Part shown: in pieces, positions 35,373 to 45,594 of the stretch
Layout of the letters: each line of letters begins with the position of its first letter
Position numbering within the stretch: the stretch's first letter is position 1
Origin: Zygnema cylindricum
Taxonomy: Eukaryota > Streptophyta > Zygnematophyceae > Zygnematales > Zygnemataceae
Direction of reading: 5' to 3'
DNA length: 64,000 nucleotides
Assembly: GCA_037447655.1 (NCBI GenBank)
Contig: JBBHKE010002632.1
Coordinates: forward strand, 496,477 to 560,476
Notes under the pieces: model-generated
Told to the model about the DNA's origin: nothing
The model's database searches: none
The model's input: only the letters and a program-made list of their open reading frames with translations
Translations under genes and position numbers: made by a program

Positions 35373-37244
35373 TCATCCCTCCCTCGCTGAAAATGCTATC
35401 CTGCTGACTGTCGGCATCTTCAATATTTCGGAGGAATTCTCTTGCCCGTGGGCAAGGAGGTTCCACAACCTCTCCTTGAAGTGGTTGCGATACTTGGTGA
35501 TTATGTCTTGCAATTGATGTGTGAGCATGTCATCTTCCCACCGTCCGTCACGTAAAGATAGGCCACATTGAATCATTGCTTTTCGCGCGTAACTCATCCC
35601 GTTTTTGTCTCGCATCGCGTTAACCTCTCGGATAGAATCCTGTGCCAATTTTAGAAAAAATGCTTTACCCGGTCCCACCAATTTTTCGGACCATCCACGG
35701 CTCGAAGGTTTAGCCCATTGCTCGGTTTCAGTTCCTTTCGCCTTCCAACTGTCCCATATACGGCTCCATACGTCCTTGATTTTAGAGATGACAAAAGAGT
35801 CCGCCGGTTGAACAAGATGCGTAGCATTAGGTGGAAAATAGTGTAAAACGGTGTTTTTGGCCTCTAGGACTCGCTCCAACTCATCGGACGTATTATGACC
35901 TCCACATTTATCCAAGAATATGATTTTTTGTCGTCCTTCCCAATCCCATTGATAAGACCTTGTCTCTTCGAACCACTGTGGGAACACCGTTTTGTCGTTC
36001 CAACCCTTTGGACCGGTCCGATAACAAACACCTGAAAATATAAAAAAATCAACAAAAAGAAGACAAAATTAACTTTTTATTTTGCTTGCGTAAATTTGCC
36101 TTATAGGGAAAGTAATCTACGTGTACCATAGGCAGCTTGTAATATGAGTAATTGTTTGAGATAAGAGAAGTTAGATAGCTAATGAACGAAAATAACGTAA
36201 ATTTGTAGTGGGACAGAGAGGGAGGAGGTATGATAGGGTGAAGTAGAGAGATATACATATAAGATTAGACACAAATATGAGATGGAGATAAATAGAGAGA
36301 CCTTCATCGAAGACAAACATGCATCAAAATAAAAATGAAAACATTAGATTTGTAAGAAAAACTCACCCGAGACGGTGTCCGGTAAACCTTATATCGAGTA
36401 ACTCCTCCCACGATTTGCAAAAATTATCATCGGATTTTCGATACGAGCGTTCACCCCACCAGTTATTCGCACCATGAGAGTCATGGATTCACCTCCTCCC
36501 GCGACGTCGGCGTATTTCACCACATCATCCCCTCGAAATCCCAAAGTCTTTCCATTGTCGGTGTTGACGATCACGTGTGTTTCATCCATGTTTTCCACTA
36601 GGTCTTCGTTGAAAATTCCTAGTATACATGCAACGGCAAACCAAAACAAACAAATTTCATACTTTTTTAGTATATGTCGTTAAGTAGGGAATACAACGAA
36701 AACAAAACACATTTAAAAAAAAAAAACAATCATTATAAGATTTTCATAATGTAGAGTGACTCACCGGATTCAAACCCTCGCTTCAGCACGCCCATGTGGA
36801 AGGCCACGGTACGCTCAATGTATTCCTCTTTCTCGGGTGAGCATTGTAGTTTACCCTTTTGTGCCCGTACAACGATGTTGTGCTTCTCTTGACACCTTTG
36901 CACCCACCTTTTATTTATTACCGGATGTATTTCGGACCCGTCCTTGTTGAACCATTCCGGTCCGTACTCTTTCCTCCGTTCTCTTATAATGTCCCTAGCG
37001 ATGTCCCCGAGAATTGTGGTGGACATCTTCATACCCGCTTTTTTAAAACGTTCAAAATCGGAAAGTAACTCTTCGTGTATAACTGTCACCCAAGCGGCTT
37101 CCTTCCTTCCTCGTCCCGGCAAAGCCTTGGTAACCGCCACCGATCTCCTCCCGAAACTAGAAGAAGAGAATGTCCGGGTTGTCTCTCGTATTCCGTCAAG
37201 CGTATTCCTCCTCTCTATCCACCATCGCTTGGCTTTTTGATACT
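35373..37244 (-). pseudogene. Pogo/CENP-B-like DDE transposase, exons 2-4
   Basis: Exon 2 is 37244-36765, exon 3 is 36618-36367, exon 4 is 36031-35373. All have GT-AG borders and every junction is phase 1. Exon 2 carries an HTH/CENP-B-type DNA-binding region (Y-Q-K-A-K-R-W-W at its start, W-V-Q-R-C-Q-E-K-H-N later). Catalytic acids are visible: N-M-D-E-T-H in exon 3, I-I-F-L-D-K-C-G-G-H-N and H-L-V-Q-P-A-D-S-F in exon 4, the DDD arrangement of pogo-type enzymes. With exon 1 (58856-59228) the protein would be about 587 residues. An in-frame TAA (36391-36389) after S-Y-S-I truncates it, so this copy is inactive. The enzyme would cut and paste the transposon containing it. Confidence 0.85.
36032..36366 (-). 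other. Transposase intron 3
   Basis: GTGAGT donor at 36366 and TATTTTCAG acceptor at 36032. AT-rich, 335 bp, no other content seen. Confidence 0.75.
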
Positions 37245-37360
37245 CTGTACACAATACACAATGTAAAAGATTAAATGATTTTCATTATGTGTCACTTCAT
37301 TATTCACAATGGTAAGCAATATAGCAAATTAAAGTGACAGTAAAGAGATGGGGGAATATT

Positions 37361-37530
37361 TAGCGACGAAGTGCTACTCTCGTTGATTCAGCGAGGACAG
37401 AAAGTCGTCGTTAAATCAACGAATTGACAATTTTTTTCGTAAACAACGTTGATACGTAGTCGTTTGCCTACCACCAATGAAAATTCGACAGTTCAGCAAC
37501 GACCCTGTCTCGTCGTTAAACCGGGAATGA
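37361..37530. repeat. CGACGA-type palindromic words in transposase intron 1
   Basis: TTAGCGACGAAGTGC, AGTCGTCGTTAAATC and CCTGTCTCGTCGTTAAAC occur here. It is the same CGACGA/TCGTCG vocabulary as the flanking arrays but less regular. Confidence 0.5.
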
Positions 37531-37706
37531 GAACTATCAAACACAATGCCGAAATCAACAAATCCAAAGGTAAGAGTTAAAGTTAAATTTACATTCACTA
37601 GACTAGAAAATGTAAGAGATATATTAAATTTATACACGTATGGAAAAAATAAAAAACAAACAAAACATTGGGATATGTAATGTAGGGTGAGGAGAAATCC
37701 GGATAC

Positions 37707-39190
37707 CTCTCTGTCGAATGAAGGCCATGAAATTGACCTTCATCATCTCGCATCCACCACGCCTAATTCCTGCAAGCTCTCGAGTGAGATTATTAATTAA
37801 GCGACGAACCTCTCTCATCGCTGATTCTTGAACCTCAACTCGCCGATTGAGATTTTGAACTTCATTCCTCCATTGCTCCAAATCCGGCGGTGGAGGGGGC
37901 TCATCGACATGTGGGACCCTCAGAATTTCCCAAAGGTACGTACGCCTCACTTGCACATTTCGGAAGCGTTGTAAAACCGCACTTCGAGCCTCTAAAAATT
38001 CGTTTAGCCATGGAGTACGAGTTGCACGATGTAAAATGGTGAATAACCGTGGATCCCAAGGGTGATAATGCCGCAATAATTCCGGCACATCGATTTCGAA
38101 TCCGATCGGTCGACGTACGATCCATGTAAAACGTTCATCATTAGGTTGAAAATGCTTGATGTAAGGGAAATTTGAAACATGGTTGTACGATGCGCTGTAC
38201 AACCATGTTGGGTGGGCGGGGACATCCGGAGGGATGTCGAGAATTTCCGGGACGGGGTTCAAATTCAGGTCGAGAGGTCGAGCCTCCCCATAACGCCAAT
38301 AGTCCGGCCACTCCTCGACCAGGATGTAGTGGGCCGCCGATGGTCGGAAGCCATCCATGGCCTCATCTCTGATGGGAGGCGGAAAAAACCAATCGGGTTC
38401 TTCCTCTCGAACGGGAACATCACGGTCGGCCAGAATTTGAGGTGGTTGTACCGCCACGATAACTCTTTAGCGGTTCGGTGAAGGAGGAAAAGCAACGACA
38501 GCGTCTTCGTCTCCATATTCTTCCTCCATGTGCCTCTCCGAGCTCTCCGAAGATTGCTCGTCGAAGGTTGTGGGATCGTCCTCGTATTTCGTCACCGGAA
38601 TGTCCGACGATTCGGTTTCTTCCGACACTTCCTCCTCTTCCGTAGGCTCTTCCTCGTCCTCTATAGGCTCGTCCGACGCGGTTCCCGAGGGGTCGTATTA
38701 TTGGTCTTCTTCCTACCCTCTTCTACTTCGCGGACACCTTCTTCCTCGGCTCCAACCCCTTCATCCGGAACCCCCCCCTCCGGCACACTTCTCCTTACTA
38801 CCCTCTCCCTCCCCGTCCCTTCCCTCCCCACCCCCTCCGATTCCTCCATCTCCTCTATTTCGGCATCCGATTCCTCCCCCTCCCTCAAAACCAACTCCAT
38901 TCCAACCCTTTCCCCACCACCCTCCTCCGGTTCAACCCTATTCCCTAATACTCCTCCGGTTGCCCCCCTCTCTCGAACTACCACTACCGCTCCCGGTATC
39001 TCATCCCCAAGCGCCTCCTCATCCAAACTTTGCCTTTCTTCCGCCCCCTCTATTTCCTTCTCCTTGACCAGTTCCGCCCCTTCCTCACGTTCTCTTTCAA
39101 TATCCTCCCCTACCGCTATCTCCTTTTCTTCCCTAAATTATTCTATAACAGCCTCCCTTTCCCTCACTAAATTCTCCCCTCTAGGTATAT
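37707..39190 (-). pseudogene. Accessory acidic/coiled-coil ORF inside the pogo transposon
   Basis: Minus strand. A 275-codon frame (38457-37630) is most credible down to a good donor AGAG|GTATCC at 37707. It reads P-D-W-F-F-P-P-P-I-R-D-E, then W-L-N-E-F-L-E-A-R-S-A-V-L-Q-R-F, and ends in a coiled coil (E-V-Q-N-L-N-R-R-V-E-V-Q). Upstream, two further frames (38700-38470 and 39026-38661) are strongly acidic (E-E-E-E-V-S-E-E-T-E-S-S-D). They would join it if two small frameshifts (near 38700 and 38466) were real lesions. It lies in transposase intron 1 on the same strand, so it may be a second element-encoded protein. No known domain recognised. Confidence 0.45.
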
Positions 39191-39599
39191 GACCCCACTA
39201 TATCGGTTTCATTTTGTCGTGGACGATATCGTCGCTGAATGGCAGAGCAAAATCGTTTGAATGGTCGTTGGCCGCCCTCCATGGAGAAAAAAAACAATTG
39301 CTTCTCGGGAAACAAAGTAGTTACACAGTTAAGGGAGAAAAAAACAACCTAAAAGAGGCACTTTTGGTTAGATCTTTACTTAGATCTCGGTGCTATAACA
39401 ACCTAGACAACTATTCAGCGACGGAAAATTTAACCGTTGGCCCTGCGAAGTTATAGAATCGACATCCAAGCGACGACACAATGTCGTCGAGCATTCAAAT
39501 ATGTTCCCGTTTCTTAACATGGAATCAACAAAACAACGTTGACGCCCGCAAATGATATTCAAGTAAACTAGCGTTGGATTGACTGAACTGATGTCGTTG

Positions 39600-39960
39600 G
39601 TGGTTTAGTCGAAACGACGAACCACTGTTGTCGTCATTCGCACTTTCGACCAAACGAGGAGTCCTCATACATTCAATGAATTTGTCGAACGCATCATTGA
39701 AGGGACGACACGATGTCGTCGCATACACCGCGACGAACCACTGTCGTCCGTCATTCGCACTTTCGACCAAACGAGGAGTCCTCATACATTAAATGAATTT
39801 GTCGAACCCATCATTGAAGCGACGACACGATGTCGTCGCATACACCGCGACGAACCACTGTTGTCCGTCATTCGCACTTTCGACCAAACGAGGAGTCCTT
39901 ATACATTTAATGAATTTGTCGAACCCATCATTGAAGCGACAACACGATGTCGTCGCATTT
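39600..39960. repeat. Three 121-bp units with 9-bp palindromes
   Basis: Units contain CGACGACACGATGTCGTCGC (inverted repeat GACGACA/TGTCGTC), CGCGACGAACCACTG and TTCGCACTTTCGACCAAACG, at a spacing of about 121 bp. The last unit is cut at 39960 by the gypsy insertion and resumes at 58661 (ATTCACCGCAACAAAGAACC against ACACCGCGACGAACCAC in intact units). Confidence 0.8.
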
Positions 39961-41355
39961 TGTCGAGCGTGCCTGGGAACCGGGAGGTTCACGTAAGATG
40001 TCCAAGGAGGTGTGCATGAGAAACCTGCAATCCACCCCCAAATGCTGATGCTTCCCCGGATCCGTGACAATGCCCATCTCTGTCCATTACCTCCCCCATA
40101 GGGATATGCATAGATAGTAAGGAGGAATGGAGTGGAAAAGAAAAGTACCCTGTACCCCTCCAGATTTCCCGCTACTCCGCTGGAAGCCCACTAAATGCCA
40201 CACTCCCAGCTACTCTCCAAAAAATAGGAAGGAAATGAGAGTCGTCCGATCCTTTCCGCAAAAACTCCAGACAAACTCAAAGATGACCACAAGAGTGTGC
40301 AAATAACTCCCACGCAGAAATATAGAAATAACAAATATCGGCTTTTTAGATTAAACAATATCACGTTGCCCCAGAGATGGAATTAAAGATAGAAATGAAT
40401 GATAATGGTGAAGCGAATTCACATACCCCGGAGTGCAACGAGGACCAAACTCAGCAGAAGAAAACCTCTCCCAATGGCCCCGAAGACCAGTATGAGTCTC
40501 CCTCACCCCTTCCGGTTCCACCGCAAGGATCCGACAAGACTCTTCTTAGTTTCAAACAGCAAAAGTCCAGACCGCCCAAAGAGGAGATAGTGCCAACTAC
40601 CCACCCGTGCTACGATCTCCACAAAAGACAATCCAAAACAAAGATGGCGATAGAGTCAACGACAAAATGCAATCGTTCTCCAACAGAAAGATTGATTTAA
40701 TTCTCTGGGGGTTTTCTCAAGAGAGAGTACTGAAAAGCAACCTGTCTCATTCGGCCCCAAGTGCCTTATACAACCACAGTTTGTCCTACTGCAAGTTCCA
40801 AAGTCAAAGCAATGTGACAAGCCTATAAGCGGCCAGCCATTGTTATCGTACGGACATAAGACAAAACAGATTGTACTAGACTCAGGGCTAAAAATTAGAC
40901 GACTGGTTCCGGCTGAAGTAGCGGCAGAGGGTCCTCCTATAATACACAAAATGGAAACAAAGTTCTGACTCGACGTGAAACCGCCTAACTTTGACCCAAA
41001 GTCATTAATTCTTGGCCCAGCTGTTGGACCTAAACTAACATCCTAGTAACAGCTAACAGTAAGATCTACGGGATAATCCTAAAGGTTACGTGTCGTTCTC
41101 CAATGCATCCCTCTACTAGAGCTACATAGAACACACAATATAATAGAGCAGACGCTTTGCACCGGACTAACGCCGCCGTTCGGCCTTTTTTTAAGGTGAA
41201 CTAAATTGCGTAGGGCTCTAGAGTGAAAATATAAAGATCTGATCCGGCTAGTTGTCCCCTTCCTTCTCCGTACGCTAGGGTCTGTACAAAGTGGAAACGA
41301 GGTCCTGGAACTCCTGGGAGTGCAAATGTGACGAATGATGCACAGGAGCTTGACA
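39961..41355 (-). repeat. 3' LTR
   Basis: The part 41355-40171 (starting TGTCAAGCTC on the minus strand) matches the 5' LTR 58660-57481 almost throughout, with scattered single-base differences. The remaining 210 bp (40170-39961, ending CTCGACA) repeat the stretch 41640-41358 just upstream of the LTR and are absent after the 5' LTR core. So either the LTR is core plus this tail and the 5' copy lost it, or the tail was added by a rearrangement. Confidence 0.75.
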
Positions 41356-41357
41356 GC

Positions 41358-41665
41358 TGTCGAGCGTGCCTGGGAACCGGGAGGTTCAGGTAAGATGTCC
41401 AAGGAGGTGTGCATGAGAAACGTGCAATCCACCCCCAAATGCTGATGCTTCCCCAGATCCGTAACAATGCCCATCTCTGTCCATTACCCCCCCCCCCAGG
41501 GATATGCATAGATAGTAAGGAGGAATGGAGTGGAAAAGAAAAGTACCTTGTACCCCTCTATCTGTGTCCATTACCCTCCCTAAGGGATATGCATAGATAG
41601 TAAGGAGGAATGGAGTGGAAAAGAAAAGTACCCTGTACCCCCTCAGATTCCCCCCCCCTCTTAGT
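41358..41665 (-). repeat. Pre-LTR region with candidate polypurine tract and tandem repeat
   Basis: On the minus strand GAGGGGGGGGAATCTGAGGG (41664-41645) directly follows the PHD-finger ORF and is the best candidate polypurine tract. The 60-bp block GGGATATGCATAGATAGTAA...TACCCC occurs at 41498 and 41583 (period 85), and again at 40099 in the LTR tail. Confidence 0.5.
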
Positions 41666-41693
41666 CCCACGTGACTAAGAGGATTTAGACAGA

Positions 41694-42993
41694 TTAGCCG
41701 CCAAACTCGCAGTCCCCACAGAACCACGGATTTGCGGGTTGAGAGCGGGGCTCCCAATTCAGAGGTAGGCAGCAGTCATGCCACCCTTGGTGACAGCGTT
41801 CACACACCAACAGGAGGTTGGGTACGGAGGACACATGGCAGGTAGAGGAACAGGCTGGAGGGTCTGCAAAGTAAGTGAGGTGGAAAATGGGTTCATCCTC
41901 TAACCCTCGCAGATGGCAAGGGGCCACATTGATCTGATTTTTTTTAATTTTGCGGCCATCTTTCCCTTCCAAGGTAAGAACCCCTTTGTTTGAGACCTCA
42001 AAAACTTTCAAAATCACCCGTCCGGCCGAAATGTCCAAAGTATCCTTCTTTTGTTGCATGCGATACACAAAATCCCCAGGCACAAATCGACGTTGCCGGG
42101 GACATAATTGCCGCTCCGTCGTTGGGAATACAAGAGTTGATCTCTTTGCTGAGCAGCTTGTAAATTGCCCATGGCCAGAGGTATTTTCTCTGAAATACCT
42201 TAGCCCGGTCGGCAATCAGTTTCTCTACAGTACCCTGGTGGTCCATCTCCGGAAGAACAACCGCCTGAGCCGATGCAACCCCTGGTAGGATGGGGTGTCG
42301 GCCGAAGAGAATGAAGTAATGGCTATAGAAGTGGAGAGATGCCTGCCTGCTGAACCTGTACCCCATGGCAATCCAAGGCACCCGTGTGTCCCACTCCCCC
42401 AAATCCTTTTCAAACGCATATTTCCGTAGTGACCGCTTCACTATCTGTACGCACCTCTCGGCCAAGCCGTCGGCTTGGGGGTGGTCTTGACTGGTTAACC
42501 TGTTGTCAATGAGACACTTCTCCAGAAGGTTAGAAAATTCTCTAGCAAACTCGGACCCCAGATCCGTCAGAACTTCGGCCGGTGCTCCAAATTGAGACAA
42601 CACTCTTTGCAAGAATGCGTCCGCGATTACTTTGGACTCCTTTCGGGGAAGAACCACCAATTCAATCCACTTACATAAGTTTTCTATCATGACCAGAACA
42701 AAACGGTTCCCCCTCCGGCTAGTGGGAAGTGGTCCTAGCAGATCCAGTGACCATCTGTAAAACATCCCCCGGATGGGGAGGGAGTGAAGCTCAGTCCCAC
42801 CCTTTTTGTCAAAAGCTGCTTTTACCCGGTCACAAGAAGGGCACGTCTGTACCACACGATTGACCTGGGCCCGCAACCCATGCCACCAATACGACCCCGT
42901 GACTAGCGAGGTGGTTCGTTTCTGTCCGAAGTGCCCGCATTGCTGGTAAAGCCGAACAATGAGCGTTTCTCGATCTGCCGGAGAGGGAACCAC
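41694..42993 (-). pseudogene. Gypsy integrase with GPY/F-like module and C-terminal PHD finger (copy B)
   Basis: The zinc-binding start has G-H-F-G-Q-K-R-T and C-P-S-C. The catalytic core shows W-S-L-D-L-L-G-P-L-P, L-T-D-L-G-S-E-F and D-G-L-A-E-R (D, D, E). After K-L-I-A-D-R-A-K-V-F-Q (about 42200) the frame shifts and continues in the 42215-41694 frame. Next comes a GPY/F-like module (R-F-V-P-G-D-F-V-Y, V-L-T-L-E-G-K-D-G-R, V-A-P-C-H-L). Then at 41852-41712 a PHD-type finger: C-x3-C, C-x2-C-x4-H-x2-C (V-C-E-R-C-H-Q-G-W-H-D-C-C), and W-F-C-G-D-C. Most plant chromoviruses carry a chromodomain at this position. PHD fingers usually bind histone H3 tails, suggesting chromatin-guided integration. 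The first Cys pair spacing (x3) is atypical. Confidence 0.8.
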
Positions 42994-43814
42994 TTTCCTC
43001 GTCCCATCGGCCCATTTCCGGAAAAGGATACCTCGGTCCCATTCATAAGCCGCCTTTCGGTTTGAACACAGAACAATTGACTTTCGCCAAGGTGGGGTAG
43101 AGGAGAGCCCTTCTGAATAGATTGGAGGGAATCGCTGTCATTCCATATATCGTTCCGGCCGGCTCCAATTGGGGCCTGCCCCTCTACATCTACAGCAAAA
43201 GTTGACAGTTCTCCTTCGGCCCGAGGCAGCCAAATAAAAGCAGAGGAAGCCCGGATAAGTCCCTGGCTGAGCTCAGGGTCTTCGTCATGTCGCTCTCCAG
43301 TAGAGTCTCTGGTGGAAAGGCCCGGATTCCTGCTGAGTCCGTCGGCATTCCCATGAATCTCCTCGGCTCTATGGATGATGCTGAAATCATATTCGTGCAA
43401 GATGAGAACCCATCTGGCCAGCTTTCCAGTCAACTTATTGTTCTCCATGATCCATGTGAGGGGCTGGTGATCCGTAATAAGGGTGAAGTGTACTCCATAG
43501 AGGTAAGGCCGGAAGTGCTGGATGGCCCAAACCGCGGCGAGTAATTCCCCATGGTAACTGTTGTAATTCCCCTCGGCTCTGTTATTACTCCGGCTTGCGT
43601 AGGCCACTACATACTCGGCCCCTGCATCGTCCAATTGAGCAAAAATTGCTCCCAATCCGAACCGGCTCCAATCTGTATAAAGGAGAAAAGGCCGATGGTG
43701 ATCGGGCATCCGAAGCACAGGATGCTGTTTGAGGGAATCCTTCAGGAATAGGAACGCTATCTGTTGTTCTTCCTTCCACTGCCATTTCTGGTCCTTTTGC
43801 AACAATTGGTTCAA
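42903..43814 (-). CDS. Gypsy RNase H region (copy B)
   Basis: 303-codon open frame. RNase H acids are visible: L-L-Y-T-D-W-S-R-F-G-L-G-A, Y-H-G-E-L-L-A-A-V-W-A-I, L-I-T-D-H-Q-P-L and H-G-N-A-D-G-L-S-R. It degrades the RNA strand of the RNA-DNA hybrid. It is the downstream part of a polyprotein, not an independent gene; the first Met is within the RT-RNase H connection. The site GAGTAATTCCCC at 43539-43550 is the empty version of the target hit by the TRIM in copy A. Confidence 0.8.
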   Translation of the reverse strand: MNQLLQKDQKWQWKEEQQIAFLFLKDSLKQHPVLRMPDHHRPFLLYTDWSRFGLGAIFAQLDDAGAEYVVAYASRSNNRAEGNYNSYHGELLAAVWAIQHFRPYLYGVHFTLITDHQPLTWIMENNKLTGKLARWVLILHEYDFSIIHRAEEIHGNADGLSRNPGLSTRDSTGERHDEDPELSQGLIRASSAFIWLPRAEGELSTFAVDVEGQAPIGAGRNDIWNDSDSLQSIQKGSPLPHLGESQLFCVQTERRLMNGTEVSFSGNGPMGRGKWFPLRQIEKRSLFGFTSNAGTSDRNEPPR

Positions 43815-44669
43815 TGGCTGAGCGTGGCTACTGATTCAGGAATAAACCGCCGATAGTAGTTGGCAAGGCCCAGGAAAGTACGAAGAGCAGAAATGTTCTG
43901 CGGGGGTCGAAGAGCATCTAGGGCTGCCACCTTAACCATGTGGGGACCCACTGTTCCAGGAGTCACCTCATGACCTAGATAAATAATTTTTTGCACCCCA
44001 AAGATGTCCTTCCCCGGATGACACTTCAAGCCCGCTGCTTGGAGTGCCCGGAGAACGATCTGTATGTGCTCCAAGTGTTTCTTCGAATGTCTTAGAGAAA
44101 ATGATAAAATCGTCAAAATAACACCGTGCGAAATCAATTCCCCAGAGAGCCTCGTCCATGGCCTGTTGGAATTTGGCAAGTGCATTCTTGAGGCCAAATG
44201 GCATGTACTGCCATTCATATAGCCTGGATCCGGCCCAAAAAACAGTCCTCTCTCAGTGTTTCGGCTCCATTGCAATCTGGTGGAATCCATTTTTCATATC
44301 CAAAGTGGAGTAAATGGTGGCCTGAGCAAGAAAGTCAAAGATCTCTTGCGGGGTAGGCATAGGATAACGGTCGGAGACAATTGCCGCGTTGAGCATCCGA
44401 TAGTCCCCACACATCCAGAAATCTATAGTTTTTCCGGAGGAGTATTTCTTTGGCGGGAGCACGGTTGGTGAGGCAAACCCATGTAGTCCTGTACTCCCCT
44501 GAACCAGCCCAGCTTCCACCAAAGTGTGCACCATTTAAGTGATGAACTCCTTCTCGTTGAAACTGAGACGGTACTTTGTCTACCACACAGTAGCTGTCTC
44601 GTCGATCAAGTCAATCCGAAAAGGAGTCCCTTTATAGATCCCTACATCGGTGTCAGACAAGGCGAACAC
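43815..44669 (-). pseudogene. Gypsy reverse transcriptase (copy B)
   Basis: RT blocks C-G-D-Y-R-M-L-N-A, Y-S-T-L-D-M-K-N-G-F-H-Q-I, M-P-F-G-L-K-N-A, the catalytic F-A-R-C-Y-F-D-D-F-I-I-F-S-K (near 44120) and Y-L-G-H-E-V. Frameshifts split it into several pieces. A TAG at 44672-44670 precedes V-F-A-L-S-D-T-D; copy A has the same TAG at the same place. Confidence 0.8.
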
Positions 44670-45594
44670 CTACCCGTTCTCTTCTAACAACTTAGAGAGC
44701 CGGGCCTTCTGCTGTGGGTCTAGTTGTTCACCTAGAGTCGAGTCCATCTTCCTGGGTTCCACTGCCGCCAATGCTTCGGGTGGTCTACCCAAGAGAGAGA
44801 TGTCGAAAGTCAGCTCTTCCTGTGGGTCAGTCCTTTGTTCGGCTGTGAAAACGCTGGTGCTGACAACTTCGTCTAATCTGTCCTGTTCTGAGACTCCGCC
44901 CCCCCCCACTAGGGAAACTCTTGGGTCGAGTGTGCCATTGCTCCCCCCCACTGAGGAAGTTCTTGGGAATTTGGTGAATGTGAATTTTTTCCTCATTGTC
45001 TCTCTCCCCCCCTCGAGCTTTAGAGTTGCTTCCATGGCCAACAATTGTGGAGCTTGAAGGTATGTTGTCCGTGATTTTGGAGACTGAAGGCTTGAGAATG
45101 CAAGAGAATGTTGCAGCACCCAGGAAATTGAATTTAAATCTATGCTTTGTCCTATTAAACTGCACCTTTTTGAGGCTGATACCCATGGCGCAGCTGTGGT
45201 TCCTTATTGAAACCCCATTGCTAGTTCCCGTTCTGTAATATTCGGCACTGTCCACGTGGCGGTTGTACTGTCAAAGATCATTCTTGGTGCACCTTTCCGG
45301 TAAACGTGGCTATTAGGAAACGATACCAGAGTTGGGAGGGCCCTCCGTGGATACCCAGGCTTATTACAACATAAGAAGGGTGCTTTGTCGGTTGTGATCA
45401 CAGGTGTGGCCATTCGCCCCGGTCCGAGGATCTGTTGGACCGTGATGTTGGGATTTTTAACCTGTGTTCTCAACAGTTGTTGAAGGATTGGAAGAGGAAC
45501 GAAGTTGGTCCAATATGCCCGTATTCTGTGGGCTCTTGATCCGATCTGAGCTGCATGAAAAACTATGGGAGTCCCTAGAACCTTGGTCACTTGT
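44670..45594 (-). pseudogene. C-terminal part of the DNA methyltransferase (copy B)
   Basis: Homologous to copy A from T-K-V-L-G-T-P-I-V-F to the linker before RT. Motif VIII is present (Q-I-G-S-R-A-H-R-I-R-A-Y-W-T-N). The frame then breaks: M-G-F-Q is followed by TAA before the final motif. Motifs I, IV and VI are missing, replaced upstream by copia sequence at the 45594/45595 junction. It cannot encode an active enzyme. Confidence 0.8.

Noticed and set aside
38528-39192. Overlapping plus-strand frames of 179 and 220 codons
   Set aside because: Ser/Pro-rich complements of the acidic minus-strand region; both frames are open only because of C/T-rich composition.
40377-40700. 107-codon plus-strand frame in the 3' LTR with a relative at 57740-58006 in the 5' LTR
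   Set aside because: Apparent conservation is explained by LTR homology; it is antisense to the element and the two frames differ by an indel at their start.
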